Origin: JAAFHB01 sp942493325
GTDB taxonomy: Bacteria > Bacteroidota > Bacteroidia > Bacteroidales > Prolixibacteraceae
Assembly: GCA_942493325.1 (NCBI GenBank)
Contig: OW818689.1
Location: 4,588,001 to 4,652,000 of the forward strand
DNA length: 64,000 bases
Reading direction: 5' to 3'
This document shows positions 35,888 through 44,369 of the stretch, in pieces. Every line of letters starts with the position of its first letter. Within the stretch, counting starts at the first letter, position 1. The notes below the pieces were generated by a model. The model worked only from the letters and a program-made list of their open reading frames with translations, was not told the origin of the DNA and searched no databases. The position numbers and the translations under genes were made by a program.

Positions 35888-37900
35888 ATGGAAACTCCCG
35901 AAATCGTTAAAAATGATCCTTATCTCCAGCCTTATGTATCCGATTTCAAACGCTGGGACGAGAAATATAAAGTAAAAGAGGCAGAGATCCTGGATGGAAA
36001 ATCATTGATCGATTTTGCTTCGGGACATCTTTATTTTGGTCTTTTCAGAGATCCCACAGGGTGGGTCATACGCGACTGGGCTCCCAATGCTACAGGCATC
36101 TATTTAATTGGTTCCTTCAATCAATGGCAGGAAAAGCCTGAATTCCGGTTCTCGGACATAGGGGATGGTTGCTGGGAATTGTACCTTAACAAAGACACAA
36201 TATCTCACGGCGACTTGTACGCTTTTTCGGTCAGTTGGAACGGGGGTAACGGCAAAAGAATACCCGCCTGGGCACAGCGAGTAGTCCAGGATCCTGACAC
36301 ATTGATGTTTAACGCCCAGGTATGGAATCCCCCTGTCAACTATACCTGGAAAAACGGGAAGTTCAAACGTGAATCGGAAGCCCCGCTGATCTACGAGGCT
36401 CACATTGGAATGGGTGGTGAAGAACCCAGGGTTCATACTTACGAAGAGTTTCGTATTGATATTCTTCCCAGAATAAAGCAGGGAGGTTATAATACGATCC
36501 AGTTGATGGCGATTCCGGAGCATCCTTATTACGGAAGTTTTGGTTATCATGTCTCGAGCTTTTTTGCCGCTTCATCAAGGTTTGGAACCCCTGAAGAACT
36601 AAAGCATCTGATTGATGATGCCCACGGACTGGGAATATCTGTCATTATGGACATTGTTCATTCTCATGCCGTCAAAAACGTCGTCGAAGGCCTGGGGAGT
36701 TATGACGGTACCCGCTACCAGTTTTTCCACGAAGGAGCGCGGGGAGAACATCCGGCATGGGATTCCTATTGTTTCAATTACAATAAAAATGAAGTACTGC
36801 ATTTCCTCCTTTCAAATATCAGGTTCTGGCTCGAGGAATATAAATTCGATGGCTACCGTTTCGACGGGGTCACCAGCATGCTTTATTTCGATCACGGACT
36901 TGGCATAGCCTTTACCAGTTACAGCGATTACTTCACCCCAAATATTGACGATGAGGCTATCGTATATTTCAGGTTGGCCAATCGTCTGATCCACGATTTA
37001 TATCCGCAGGCGCTATCCATAGCGGAGGATATGAGCGGTTTGCCCGGGCTGGCAGCTCCGCTTTCAGCCGGAGGTCTTGGTTTTGATTACCGCATGTCGA
37101 TGGGAGTCCCCGACTATTGGATTAAACTGATCAAAGATCACAAAGATGAAGATTGGAATGTAGGCCAGCTCTTTCACGAACTGACTTCCCGCAGGGCCGA
37201 TGAAAAGGTAGTGAGCTATTGCGAAAGTCATGATCAGGCAATGGTTGGCGATAAAACAATCATATTCAGGTTACTGGACAAAGAAATGTACTACAGTATG
37301 CGCAAAGATCAGCCAAATATTGCGGTCGACCGCGGAATTGCGCTTCATAAAATGATCCGACTTGCAACGATAGCCTGCGCGGGAGGTGCATATCTGAATT
37401 TTATGGGGAATGAATTTGGCCATCCCGAATGGATCGATTTTCCACGTGAAGGGAATGGCTGGTCGTATCAGCATGCACGGCGGATATGGAGCATAGCCGA
37501 AAACCCGGAGCTTCGGTATCATTGGCTGCTCGATTTTGATCGCGACATGATTAAAATGGTCAACAATGAAAAACTCCTTCATGAACCTTACATACAGTGG
37601 GTTACCGACAACCAGGCTGACCAGGTTCTGGCGTTCAGAAGGAAAGACCTGCTTTTTATTTTCAATTTTAATCCCTACAAATCGTTCGAAGGCTACGGAA
37701 TCCAGATTGAGCCATCGAAATATAAGATTATACTGCAGACAGATGCCCATGCCTATGGTGGCTTCAACCGGATTGATGACCGGATGACCTATTATTCCAT
37801 ACCAGAGGGTGGATTTGGATCAACTCATTACCTGAAAATTTATCTTCCTTCGAGAACAGCAATTGTTTTGAAAAATCAACCTTACAGGAGCGTGAGGTAA
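35888..37900 (+). CDS. glgB: 1,4-alpha-glucan branching enzyme (GH13, CBM48)
   Basis: The enzyme forms alpha-1,6 branches in glycogen. An N-terminal CBM48 lies at about 50-140 (WAPNATGIYLIGSFNQWQ). The GH13 barrel follows: LIYEAHIGM at 167-175, VIMDIVHSH, FDGYRFDGVTSM with nucleophile Asp326, AEDMSG with acid Glu380 and CESHDQ with Asp449. A C-terminal beta-domain ends at SRTAIVLKNQ. The sequence style (LIYEAHIGMGGEEPRVHTYEEF, 670 residues) is that of the eukaryote-like branching enzymes found in Bacteroidetes. The PfkB kinase starts 10 bases after its stop. Confidence 0.95.
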   Translation: METPEIVKNDPYLQPYVSDFKRWDEKYKVKEAEILDGKSLIDFASGHLYFGLFRDPTGWVIRDWAPNATGIYLIGSFNQWQEKPEFRFSDIGDGCWELYLNKDTISHGDLYAFSVSWNGGNGKRIPAWAQRVVQDPDTLMFNAQVWNPPVNYTWKNGKFKRESEAPLIYEAHIGMGGEEPRVHTYEEFRIDILPRIKQGGYNTIQLMAIPEHPYYGSFGYHVSSFFAASSRFGTPEELKHLIDDAHGLGISVIMDIVHSHAVKNVVEGLGSYDGTRYQFFHEGARGEHPAWDSYCFNYNKNEVLHFLLSNIRFWLEEYKFDGYRFDGVTSMLYFDHGLGIAFTSYSDYFTPNIDDEAIVYFRLANRLIHDLYPQALSIAEDMSGLPGLAAPLSAGGLGFDYRMSMGVPDYWIKLIKDHKDEDWNVGQLFHELTSRRADEKVVSYCESHDQAMVGDKTIIFRLLDKEMYYSMRKDQPNIAVDRGIALHKMIRLATIACAGGAYLNFMGNEFGHPEWIDFPREGNGWSYQHARRIWSIAENPELRYHWLLDFDRDMIKMVNNEKLLHEPYIQWVTDNQADQVLAFRRKDLLFIFNFNPYKSFEGYGIQIEPSKYKIILQTDAHAYGGFNRIDDRMTYYSIPEGGFGSTHYLKIYLPSRTAIVLKNQPYRSVR

Positions 37901-37910
37901 CAGGCTTGAC

Positions 37911-38828
37911 ATGAGAATTTTTACAATCGGAGAAACAACCTACGACATTTTGTTCCGCAACGGGAACCCCGTGGGTGCATGCAGCGGAGGCAGTGCATTT
38001 AACTCAGCAATTTCATTGGGGAGATGCGGGCTTCCTGTAAGTCTGATCACTACATTCGGTAACGATTGTGTCGGAGATCTTTCCCAGGCTTTTCTTACGA
38101 AAAATGGGGTAAACTGCGACCTGATCAAACGATTTAACGGGCAATCGAGGATTGCGCTGGCCTTTCTGGATGCAGATAACAATGCCGATTATTCCTTTTA
38201 CCAGGCTTCAACTGATATTTTTCCTGATTATCCCGAGCCTCAAAAAAACGACATTTTAGTGTTGGGATCTTCATTTGCCATTCGGGATAATGGCCGCGAA
38301 CAACTGATCGCTTTTTTACAACAGGCAAAAAAAGAAGGATGTACCATTATTTACGATCCGAACGCCAGGCATCAGGTGGAAGGAAATCCCGCGATTATCA
38401 AAAAAATTCTTGAAAATATCGCCCTTGCCACAATCATTAAAGGTTCTGACCAGGATTTCAGAAATATTTTTGGACTTAATGATGCAGTTGCGGTCTATTC
38501 ACGGATTACGGAAACAAGTAATAAAGTTCTTGTTTATACAAAAGGAGCCCAGGGAGTGGAACTCGTAACTGCTGATGTACATTTATCGATCGGGGCAAAA
38601 CAGTTAAATGTGGTAAGCACTATCGGAGCAGGGGATAATTTCACGGCCGGAATTGTTTACGGCATCTATAATTCAATAATAAACAACCAGTTACAAGAAG
38701 ATTTTTTACAAGAACAATGGGAGGAAATCATGAACTCGGGAATCCTTTTTGCCTCAGCAGTCTGTGAATCGCACGAAAATTATCTCCCCGAAGAAACGGC
38801 TGGAAGGCTTTCGAATTCCAGGCATTAA
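37911..38828 (+). CDS. PfkB-family carbohydrate kinase
   Basis: This ribokinase/fructokinase-like enzyme phosphorylates a sugar or nucleoside with ATP. PfkB signature 1 lies at about 25-50 (SGGSAFNSAISLGRCGLPVSLITTFGND), and signature 2, with the catalytic Asp242, in STIGAGDNFTAGIVYG. Residues ITVIYDPNAR-like (TIIYDPNARHQV) support a substrate pocket of the fructokinase type. Length 305 fits. It lies 10 bases behind glgB, suggesting a link with glycogen or hexose use (inference). The exact substrate cannot be read from the sequence. Confidence 0.9.
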   Translation: MRIFTIGETTYDILFRNGNPVGACSGGSAFNSAISLGRCGLPVSLITTFGNDCVGDLSQAFLTKNGVNCDLIKRFNGQSRIALAFLDADNNADYSFYQASTDIFPDYPEPQKNDILVLGSSFAIRDNGREQLIAFLQQAKKEGCTIIYDPNARHQVEGNPAIIKKILENIALATIIKGSDQDFRNIFGLNDAVAVYSRITETSNKVLVYTKGAQGVELVTADVHLSIGAKQLNVVSTIGAGDNFTAGIVYGIYNSIINNQLQEDFLQEQWEEIMNSGILFASAVCESHENYLPEETAGRLSNSRH

Positions 38829-39343
38829 TTCCCGGAACAAGACGTGTCTTGTGTGCTCTGCTTATTATCTGTCAGTATTGTCCGATTAAAATTGAATCCG
38901 ACTTAGATTACGCAACTACGTTGCTTTTGGGATTTGTATTGCATTTAACTACAAAGATATAGCAACTACGTTGCTAATAGGAGTGCTGCGTAGCAGCTTA
39001 ATCTTTGTAGAAATAATTGGAAAGAAAAGTGAAGCCACGTAGTGGCGATATCCATGTAAAAACTTAGTAATATTTCGATTACAAGATTTTATAATATTTT
39101 AACCGGAAACCAACGATTATCTGTGTGTGTTCATCGATCACCATTTATTGAACACTGATCCCGTAGGTAAGGGACAGATTAAACTGATTTTCACAGATAT
39201 TCCAAGCTAGGCAACCGTTTTTTATGCTCCTGAAACTTTCCTTCCTATATGCTTGTTTAAAGTATGTATTGCTAAGTCGTAGCCAATCAACCACGCAATA
39301 AAACCAAATGAAAAATCGAAACAATTAGTTAAACAACCATTTT
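38829..39343. other. Intergenic region rich in short palindromes
   Basis: No gene is supported in these 515 bases. It starts with a near-palindrome ACAAGAC-GT-GTCTTGT (38837-38852). Four related palindromes follow at 38912-39046. Beyond 39100 there is degenerate sequence resembling dispersed intergenic repeat remnants (ACAGATTAAACTGATTTTCACAGAT-like around 39171-39200). No open frame with family features is seen. Confidence 0.6.
38912..39046. repeat. Cluster of four compensated palindromes with a CTACG/CGTAG core
   Basis: GCAAC-TAC-GTTGC lies at 38912-38924 and again at 38962-38974, GCTGC-GTA-GCAGC at 38985-38997 and GCCAC-GTA-GTGGC at 39034-39046. All have 5-base arms around a TAC/GTA centre. 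The arm bases differ between copies but remain paired. A 10-base inverted repeat, CTACAAAGAT (38949-38958) and ATCTTTGTAG (39001-39010), encloses the second and third palindromes. This looks like a REP-type intergenic element. Confidence 0.75.
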
Positions 39344-40303
39344 ATGCAGGCAATAGTATATTCTCATTACGGAGATCCCGGAGTGCTTCAGCTAAAAGAG
39401 GTGGATAAACCATCACCACAAAGCAATGAAATTCTGATTCGGATTTATGCAACTGCGGTCAATTCTGCTGATATCCGGTTGCGAAAGGCGGATCCCTGGG
39501 CGGTAAGATTGTTTTTTGGTTTGACAAAACCCCGGAAAAATATTTTGGGTGGCGTTCTTTCGGGCGAAATTGAGGCAGCCGGGAAAAATGTAACCCGATT
39601 TAAGGTAGGTGACCTTGTTTTTGGTTCAACCGGCATGAGCATGGGTGCCTATGCCGAATACAAGTGCCTGCCCGAAGACGCAGTTTTAGTATTAAAACCA
39701 ACAAATATCAGTCATAAGGAGGCTGCTACAATTTCATTTGGCGCACTAACGGCATTGGATTTTCTCAGGAAGGCAGCTATTAAAAGCGGACAAAAAGTTC
39801 TTATTTACGGAGCCTCAGGGGCAGTTGGAACAGCCGCTGTTCAGCTCGCCAGGTATTTTGGGGCAGAAGTAACAGGTGTCTGCAGCACCCCGAATCTTGA
39901 ACTGGTAAAATCGCTTGGAGCCGAAAAGGTAATTGATTACACGCAGGAGGATTTTACAAAAAACAGGGAGACCTATGATGTGATTTTTGAAACAGTCAAC
40001 AAACTATCATTTTCAGAAAGTATAAAATCATTGAAAAAACAGGGTACGCTGATTTTAGGGGCAGCCGGACTTTCACAAATGATCTTGGGAACCTTTGCTT
40101 CAGTAAGTGGCAGCCGGAAAGTATTATCGGGCATGATCAGTGAAAAAACGGAAGAACTGATTTTTCTCCAAGAACTGATAGAGCAAGGAACTTACAGGCC
40201 GATAGTTGACAGAAGTTATCCGTTTGATCAAATGGTTGAGGCTCATAAATATGCAGAGCGAGGACATAAGAGAGGAAATGTAGCTATAATCGTGACAGAA
40301 TAA
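39344..40303 (+). CDS. Quinone oxidoreductase-like MDR family dehydrogenase
   Basis: The 319-residue medium-chain dehydrogenase/reductase is of the zinc-free type. A GroES-like N-terminal domain (MQAIVYSHYGDPGVLQLKEVDKPSP, GGVLSGEIEAAGKNVTRFKVGDLVFG) is followed by the NAD(P)-binding Rossmann motif KVLIYGASGAVGTAAVQLARYFGA. YDVIFETVNK, matching the family DVVFDTVG motif, and a C-terminal RGNVAIIV follow. The catalytic zinc ligands are not evident. It probably reduces quinones or enones with NADPH. It is convergent with the PQQ-propeller gene; no operon partner. Confidence 0.88.
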   Translation: MQAIVYSHYGDPGVLQLKEVDKPSPQSNEILIRIYATAVNSADIRLRKADPWAVRLFFGLTKPRKNILGGVLSGEIEAAGKNVTRFKVGDLVFGSTGMSMGAYAEYKCLPEDAVLVLKPTNISHKEAATISFGALTALDFLRKAAIKSGQKVLIYGASGAVGTAAVQLARYFGAEVTGVCSTPNLELVKSLGAEKVIDYTQEDFTKNRETYDVIFETVNKLSFSESIKSLKKQGTLILGAAGLSQMILGTFASVSGSRKVLSGMISEKTEELIFLQELIEQGTYRPIVDRSYPFDQMVEAHKYAERGHKRGNVAIIVTE

Positions 40304-40329
40304 CGTGGTCTGAATTTCATTCCGGGATT

Positions 40330-41571
40330 TTATTTTTTAATATCATATACCATCAGCGCATTGTTATGCCTGATGTATAATTTCCGATCGGCAATCACCG
40401 GATGTGCCCAATGCTGATCTGCTCCCAGCGGAACTTTAAATCTGCTGATTATTCGAAATTGTTCGGGATTACCTTCAGCCAGGGCTATTTCACCATCTTT
40501 TTCGGCATAACAATAGAATAATCCGTCAGCATAAATAACCGGACCGCCACCTAACTCTTTAGCTATGTATTTCGTCTGGCCGGTCTTTACATCGATGCAA
40601 AACCATTTTGGTTGCAAATAGGCAGAACCATATACCAATCCGTCTTTCAGGATAAAAGCACCCATCAGGTTGGTAAATTCCCTGTTTCGCCAGGCAATTT
40701 CAGCCTTCTTACCGTCAGGCGAAAGTTGCAGTAATACGAGACCGGAACTATCTTTTCGCGATGCACTAAGAATCAATAATTTCCCATCGAAATAGACCGG
40801 TGCATTAGCATGAATTTTATTTTCCTGGAACTGGTGAATACGCCAGTACATTTTTCCGCTTTCAGCATCCAGTCCGATTATGGAAGTAGCCGTGAGATGT
40901 ATAAGCAATCGGTTGCCGTTGTGGTTAATCAGAATTGGGGAACTGTAAGTCGCTCTTTCGCCGTATGCCGACCCCGCCCAGATTTTCTTTCCGGTGAACC
41001 GGTTCAGCGCCACTACGTTGTTTGCTTTTCCACCCGGAGTACAAATTAATTTGTCTCCATCAATCAGCAGTGATTCGGAAAAACCAAACTGTACCGAATC
41101 GCCTTGTAAATCCTTAAAGAAATCGACACTCCACACCATTTCCCCATCACTTGCTTTGAGGCAGTGAACACTGCCATTTCCACTTTCAATATAGATCAAA
41201 TCATCAACTATCGTCGGGGTGGAACGGGCTCCCGGGAAAAGCGTCGTCCAATCGTCACCATAGGATTTCTTCCATAATTGTTTTCCATTCGTATCGAAAG
41301 CAAAAAGAAAACCTTCCGATTTCAAGGTGTCAGGAATTCCCGTAACAAATACCCTGTTGTTTGACACCGCAACACTGCTCTGTCCTATTCCCAGACCTTC
41401 AAAAGACCAGAGCATTCTGGGACCTTCTGCCGGCCATTCCCTGAGCAAACCGTTTTCGGGATAAATGCCATCACGTGCAGGGCCACGCCACTGCGCCTGA
41501 GCCAATACCGTATTTAATTCAGGAAGCAAAGCCATCAGGCAAACGAAAAATAGTAATTTCTTCAGGTTCAT
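40330..41571 (-). CDS. Exported PQQ-like beta-propeller protein
   Basis: The 413-residue protein has a signal peptide (LLFFVCLMALLPELNTVLAQ) and opens with AQWRGPARDGIYPENGLLREWPAEGP, the usual beginning of PQQ-like repeat proteins. Repeated blades carry motifs such as GFLFAFDTNGKQLWKK, VHCLKASDGEMVWS, VVALNRFTGKKIW and IIGLDAESGKMYWR. Such proteins are BamB/quinoprotein-like propellers. No catalytic quinoprotein motifs are visible, so a binding or scaffold role is as likely as an enzyme. It stands alone, divergent from the GH43 gene. Confidence 0.87.
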   Translation of the reverse strand: MNLKKLLFFVCLMALLPELNTVLAQAQWRGPARDGIYPENGLLREWPAEGPRMLWSFEGLGIGQSSVAVSNNRVFVTGIPDTLKSEGFLFAFDTNGKQLWKKSYGDDWTTLFPGARSTPTIVDDLIYIESGNGSVHCLKASDGEMVWSVDFFKDLQGDSVQFGFSESLLIDGDKLICTPGGKANNVVALNRFTGKKIWAGSAYGERATYSSPILINHNGNRLLIHLTATSIIGLDAESGKMYWRIHQFQENKIHANAPVYFDGKLLILSASRKDSSGLVLLQLSPDGKKAEIAWRNREFTNLMGAFILKDGLVYGSAYLQPKWFCIDVKTGQTKYIAKELGGGPVIYADGLFYCYAEKDGEIALAEGNPEQFRIISRFKVPLGADQHWAHPVIADRKLYIRHNNALMVYDIKK

Positions 41572-41659
41572 TGTTTAGGATATGAAAAATTAAGTGGTGA
41601 TCATGAATCTGACGCTATATTAGGCATTTCATTACAGAAAATCAAAAAACATCAAAAAT

Positions 41660-41667
41660 TAAATTTG
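41660..41667 (+). promoter_or_regulatory. Candidate -7 box of the GH43 gene at 41706
   Basis: TAAATTTG (exact TAnnTTTG) 39 bases before the ATG. No clear -33 box. Confidence 0.3.
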
Positions 41668-41705
41668 TACTTTTATCGGCTGATCAAAACAAAAAACACA
41701 AATTT

Positions 41706-42776
41706 ATGCTTCGATTAATCCTCTTCTTTTTGCTGACAGGACCTATGATTGAGGGTTTTGCACAAAAGCCGAATCCTGCAATGAAGAAAAAAAACATGTC
41801 CGGAAATCCGATCTTCGAGGGGTGGTATGCTGACCCCGAAGGAACAATTTACGGTAACGAATACTGGGTTTACCCGACCTTATCGGATGTATACGGCGAT
41901 TATCAACCCATTGATGAGAAATCGCTCACGCCCAGACAGAAACTTACAATTAATAAAGATTACCTGAAGCAAACCTACCTGGATGCCTTCTCGTCAAAGG
42001 ACCTTATTAAATGGACTAAACATCCGCGCATACTCGATATAAAAGATATTTCATGGTCAGCATTTGCGATCTGGGCCCCGGCTACCGTACACGCCAACGG
42101 CAAATATTATCTGTTTTTCGGTGCAAATGACATCCAGAGTGACAAGGAATACGGAGGCATTGGTGTGGCCATTGCTGACCGGCCGGAAGGACCTTATAAG
42201 GATGCGCTGGGAAAACCATTGATCGGCGGATTTCATAATGGGGCACAACCTATCGATCAGTTTGTTTTCCGCGACGACGATGGCCAGTTTTATATGTATT
42301 ACGGCGGCTGGCGTCATTGCAATATGGTTAAATTAAGCAGCGATCTGCTCAGTATTGTCCCTTTTGATGACGGAACGAGTTTCAAAGAGATCACTCCTGA
42401 TAAATATGTGGAAGGTCCGTTTATGATTAAACGTGCCGGGAAATATTACCTGATGTGGTCGGAGGGAGGATGGACCGGTCCCAACTACAGTGTTGCGTAT
42501 GCCATGGCCGATTCGCCTTTTGGGCCATTCAAACGGGTGGGAAAAATTCTTCAGCAGGATCCCAAAGTGGCTACAGGTGCCGGCCATCATTCAGTCATCC
42601 ATATCCCGGGAACTGATGAGTGGATTATTGTATACCACCGTCGTCCGCTGAGCGAAACCAACGGAAATCATCGTGAGACCTGCATGGATAAGCTTATCTT
42701 CAATCCCGACGGAACAATCCAGCCGGTTAAAGTCACTTTCGAAGGAGTGGCAAAAAGGAAACTCAGCAAGCATTAA
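41706..42776 (+). CDS. Glycoside hydrolase family 43 enzyme, secreted
   Basis: The 356-residue enzyme has a signal peptide ending IEGFAQ. The GH43 five-bladed propeller motifs are present: catalytic base Asp43 in FEGWYADPEG, the pKa-modulating Asp in GAQPIDQFVFRDDDGQFYMYYGG, and the acid Glu in YVEGPFMIKRAGKYYLMWSEGG. HHSVIHIPGTDEWIIVYHRR is also typical. Substrates are likely arabinosides or xylosides of plant cell walls. It lies outside the main polysaccharide locus on the opposite strand but could serve the same substrate. Confidence 0.9.
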   Translation: MLRLILFFLLTGPMIEGFAQKPNPAMKKKNMSGNPIFEGWYADPEGTIYGNEYWVYPTLSDVYGDYQPIDEKSLTPRQKLTINKDYLKQTYLDAFSSKDLIKWTKHPRILDIKDISWSAFAIWAPATVHANGKYYLFFGANDIQSDKEYGGIGVAIADRPEGPYKDALGKPLIGGFHNGAQPIDQFVFRDDDGQFYMYYGGWRHCNMVKLSSDLLSIVPFDDGTSFKEITPDKYVEGPFMIKRAGKYYLMWSEGGWTGPNYSVAYAMADSPFGPFKRVGKILQQDPKVATGAGHHSVIHIPGTDEWIIVYHRRPLSETNGNHRETCMDKLIFNPDGTIQPVKVTFEGVAKRKLSKH

Positions 42777-42851
42777 TCTCATTTCCCAGCCTATCCTTTA
42801 AACCATTGATTCCGGATATTTCATTCGTTCAACAAAAAATTGAGTGGATTA

Positions 42852-42876
42852 TTCTGTTTAAAACCTTTAAACAGAA
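42852..42876. repeat. Perfect 11-base inverted repeat
   Basis: TTCTGTTTAAA (42852-42862) and TTTAAACAGAA (42866-42876) form a perfect stem with a three-base loop. It is 75 bases beyond the GH43 stop. No T-tract follows, so it may be an operator or a weak terminator. Confidence 0.6.
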
Positions 42877-42996
42877 CGGATTGCATATGAAAAATTTAAT
42901 GAAAGTCATGATTCCTGTTATCAATGGAAATGACATGATAAAGTAATTCACTCTTTGAAAATTATTTGCGCTGAATCGCCAGGCTTTAGAAGACTA

Positions 42997-43027
42997 TTTG
43001 ATTTGTGATTATTTTTCATTATTTTTG
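42997..43027 (+). promoter_or_regulatory. Candidate promoter of the DUF2231-rubrerythrin pair
   Basis: TTTG at 42997-43000 and TATTTTTG at 43020-43027 are spaced by 19 bases, an exact match to the Bacteroidetes -33/-7 layout. The leader would be about 20 bases. Confidence 0.5.
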
Positions 43028-43051
43028 ATACTAACCTTATAAATTCTAATC

Positions 43052-43480
43052 ATGATCTCCACAACTCATTTACACCCAATGTTAGTGCACTTTCCTATTG
43101 CACTTATAGTTTTTGGATTTATTGCCGAAATTGCTGCCTTATTCTTTAAGAAAGAGGTTTGTTTATCGAAAACAGGATATTTTTTATTGATATTTGGAAC
43201 CTTCTCGGCACTGATAGCCTGGCTTACAGGTAACTTCTTTACGGCCGAAATGTCAGGTGCAGCTGGCGAAATAAAGGAAACTCACGAACTATATGCCTTG
43301 ATAACCTTAGGGACGTTACTGGTCACTTCAGTCCTGCGCATTGTACTACAAACTAAAAAAATTGAAAATGCTGGTATCAAATGGGTTGCATTTGTTTTAT
43401 ATGGAGTGGCAACCATTTTGGTGAGTATTACAGGATTTTTTGGGGGAACACTTGTCTATAATTATATGATGCCGATTTAA
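43052..43480 (+). CDS. DUF2231-type inner-membrane protein
   Basis: The 142-residue protein has four membrane helices. It opens with the DUF2231 signature HLHPMLVHFPIALIVFGFIAEI. A second helix pair is separated by ETHELYALITLGTLLVTSVLR, and it ends in VSITGFFGGTLVYNYMMPI. The family is of unknown function and has conserved histidines (HPMLVHFP) that could bind heme or metal. Its close neighbour, 26 bases downstream, is a rubrerythrin-like lipoprotein, which suggests a redox link at the membrane (inference). Confidence 0.82.
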   Translation: MISTTHLHPMLVHFPIALIVFGFIAEIAALFFKKEVCLSKTGYFLLIFGTFSALIAWLTGNFFTAEMSGAAGEIKETHELYALITLGTLLVTSVLRIVLQTKKIENAGIKWVAFVLYGVATILVSITGFFGGTLVYNYMMPI

Positions 43481-43506
43481 TTATTTATTTTAACCCAATT
43501 TACACC

Positions 43507-44118
43507 ATGAGAAACCTTTTATTATTTGCATTAGTCAGCATGTTCGCATTTGCGGGCTGCAACCAGGCCAGGCCGGTGAAAACAATCGAAAATCTTAAAG
43601 GCGGGATTAAGGGCGAAACAACTGCGAGCGCCAAATATGCTGCTTTTGCTGCAAAAGCCAGGGAAGAAGGCAACGATACAATTGCCAAACTCTTTGATGC
43701 TGCATCCAAATCTGAATCCATTCATGCAACCAATCATCGTAAAGTACTGGAAGGATTAGGGGAAAAGATGGAGGATTTTAAACCAGAATTTGAGGTAAAA
43801 ACGACGGCCGAAAATCTGCAGGGGGCTATTGAAGGAGAAACTTACGAAGTCTCCACTATGTATCCTCAATTTCTTGCGGACGCCAAAACTGAAAAAGTTG
43901 GAAAGGCAACCCAATCATTTACGTGGGCTGTAGATACTGAAAAGAAACATATGGTATTCTACCAGAAGGCGTTTGATGTACTAAAAGTAAATGCTGAAAA
44001 TACCTTGCCTTTGGTATTTGCGGTATGCCCTGTTTGCGGAAATACCTATGACAATGCTGCTGTTGACGAAAAATGTGTGTTTTGTCAAACACCTAAAGAG
44101 AAATTTATCATTATCTAA
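43507..44118 (+). CDS. Rubrerythrin with lipoprotein signal peptide
   Basis: Rubrerythrins reduce peroxide at a diiron site using electrons passed through a rubredoxin-like Fe(Cys)4 centre. The ferritin-like part carries candidate iron ligands E37, E70xxH73, E111 and E145xxH148. The rubredoxin-like end has C174PVC177 and C190VFC193. Unusually, the protein starts with a lipoprotein signal (LLLFALVSMFAFAGC, Cys18), so it should sit in the periplasm on a membrane, while most rubrerythrins are cytosolic. It is paired with the DUF2231 membrane protein and ends at a strong terminator. Confidence 0.9.
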   Translation: MRNLLLFALVSMFAFAGCNQARPVKTIENLKGGIKGETTASAKYAAFAAKAREEGNDTIAKLFDAASKSESIHATNHRKVLEGLGEKMEDFKPEFEVKTTAENLQGAIEGETYEVSTMYPQFLADAKTEKVGKATQSFTWAVDTEKKHMVFYQKAFDVLKVNAENTLPLVFAVCPVCGNTYDNAAVDEKCVFCQTPKEKFIII

Positions 44119-44120
44119 TA

Positions 44121-44157
44121 AATAAAAGGGAGCGCCAGGCTCCCTTTATTTATTTTC
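44121..44157 (+). terminator. Intrinsic terminator after rubrerythrin gene
   Basis: AAAGGGAGC (44125-44133) pairs perfectly with GCTCCCTTT (44139-44147) around a GCCAG loop, followed by a T-rich tail. Confidence 0.88.
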
Positions 44158-44369
44158 AGTCCCGGAATCCCGATGTCGTATAATTTTCAGTTTCCATCTG
44201 CTGCCAACCTATTTACACCATCCTAATTAATAGGTATAAATTAATGTCGTATATGATTTTGGTCATACATCCCGACTTACCCCCATCACCCCGATTTATC
44301 TGCCATATTAAATATTTGCTTTAAGGATTATACATAAATGATTATTAAACATTGATATTTAATCTGCAG

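Noticed and set aside
38829..39343. Remnant of an insertion sequence
   Set aside because: Only short palindromes and degenerate repeats are seen; no transposase fragment could be read in any frame.
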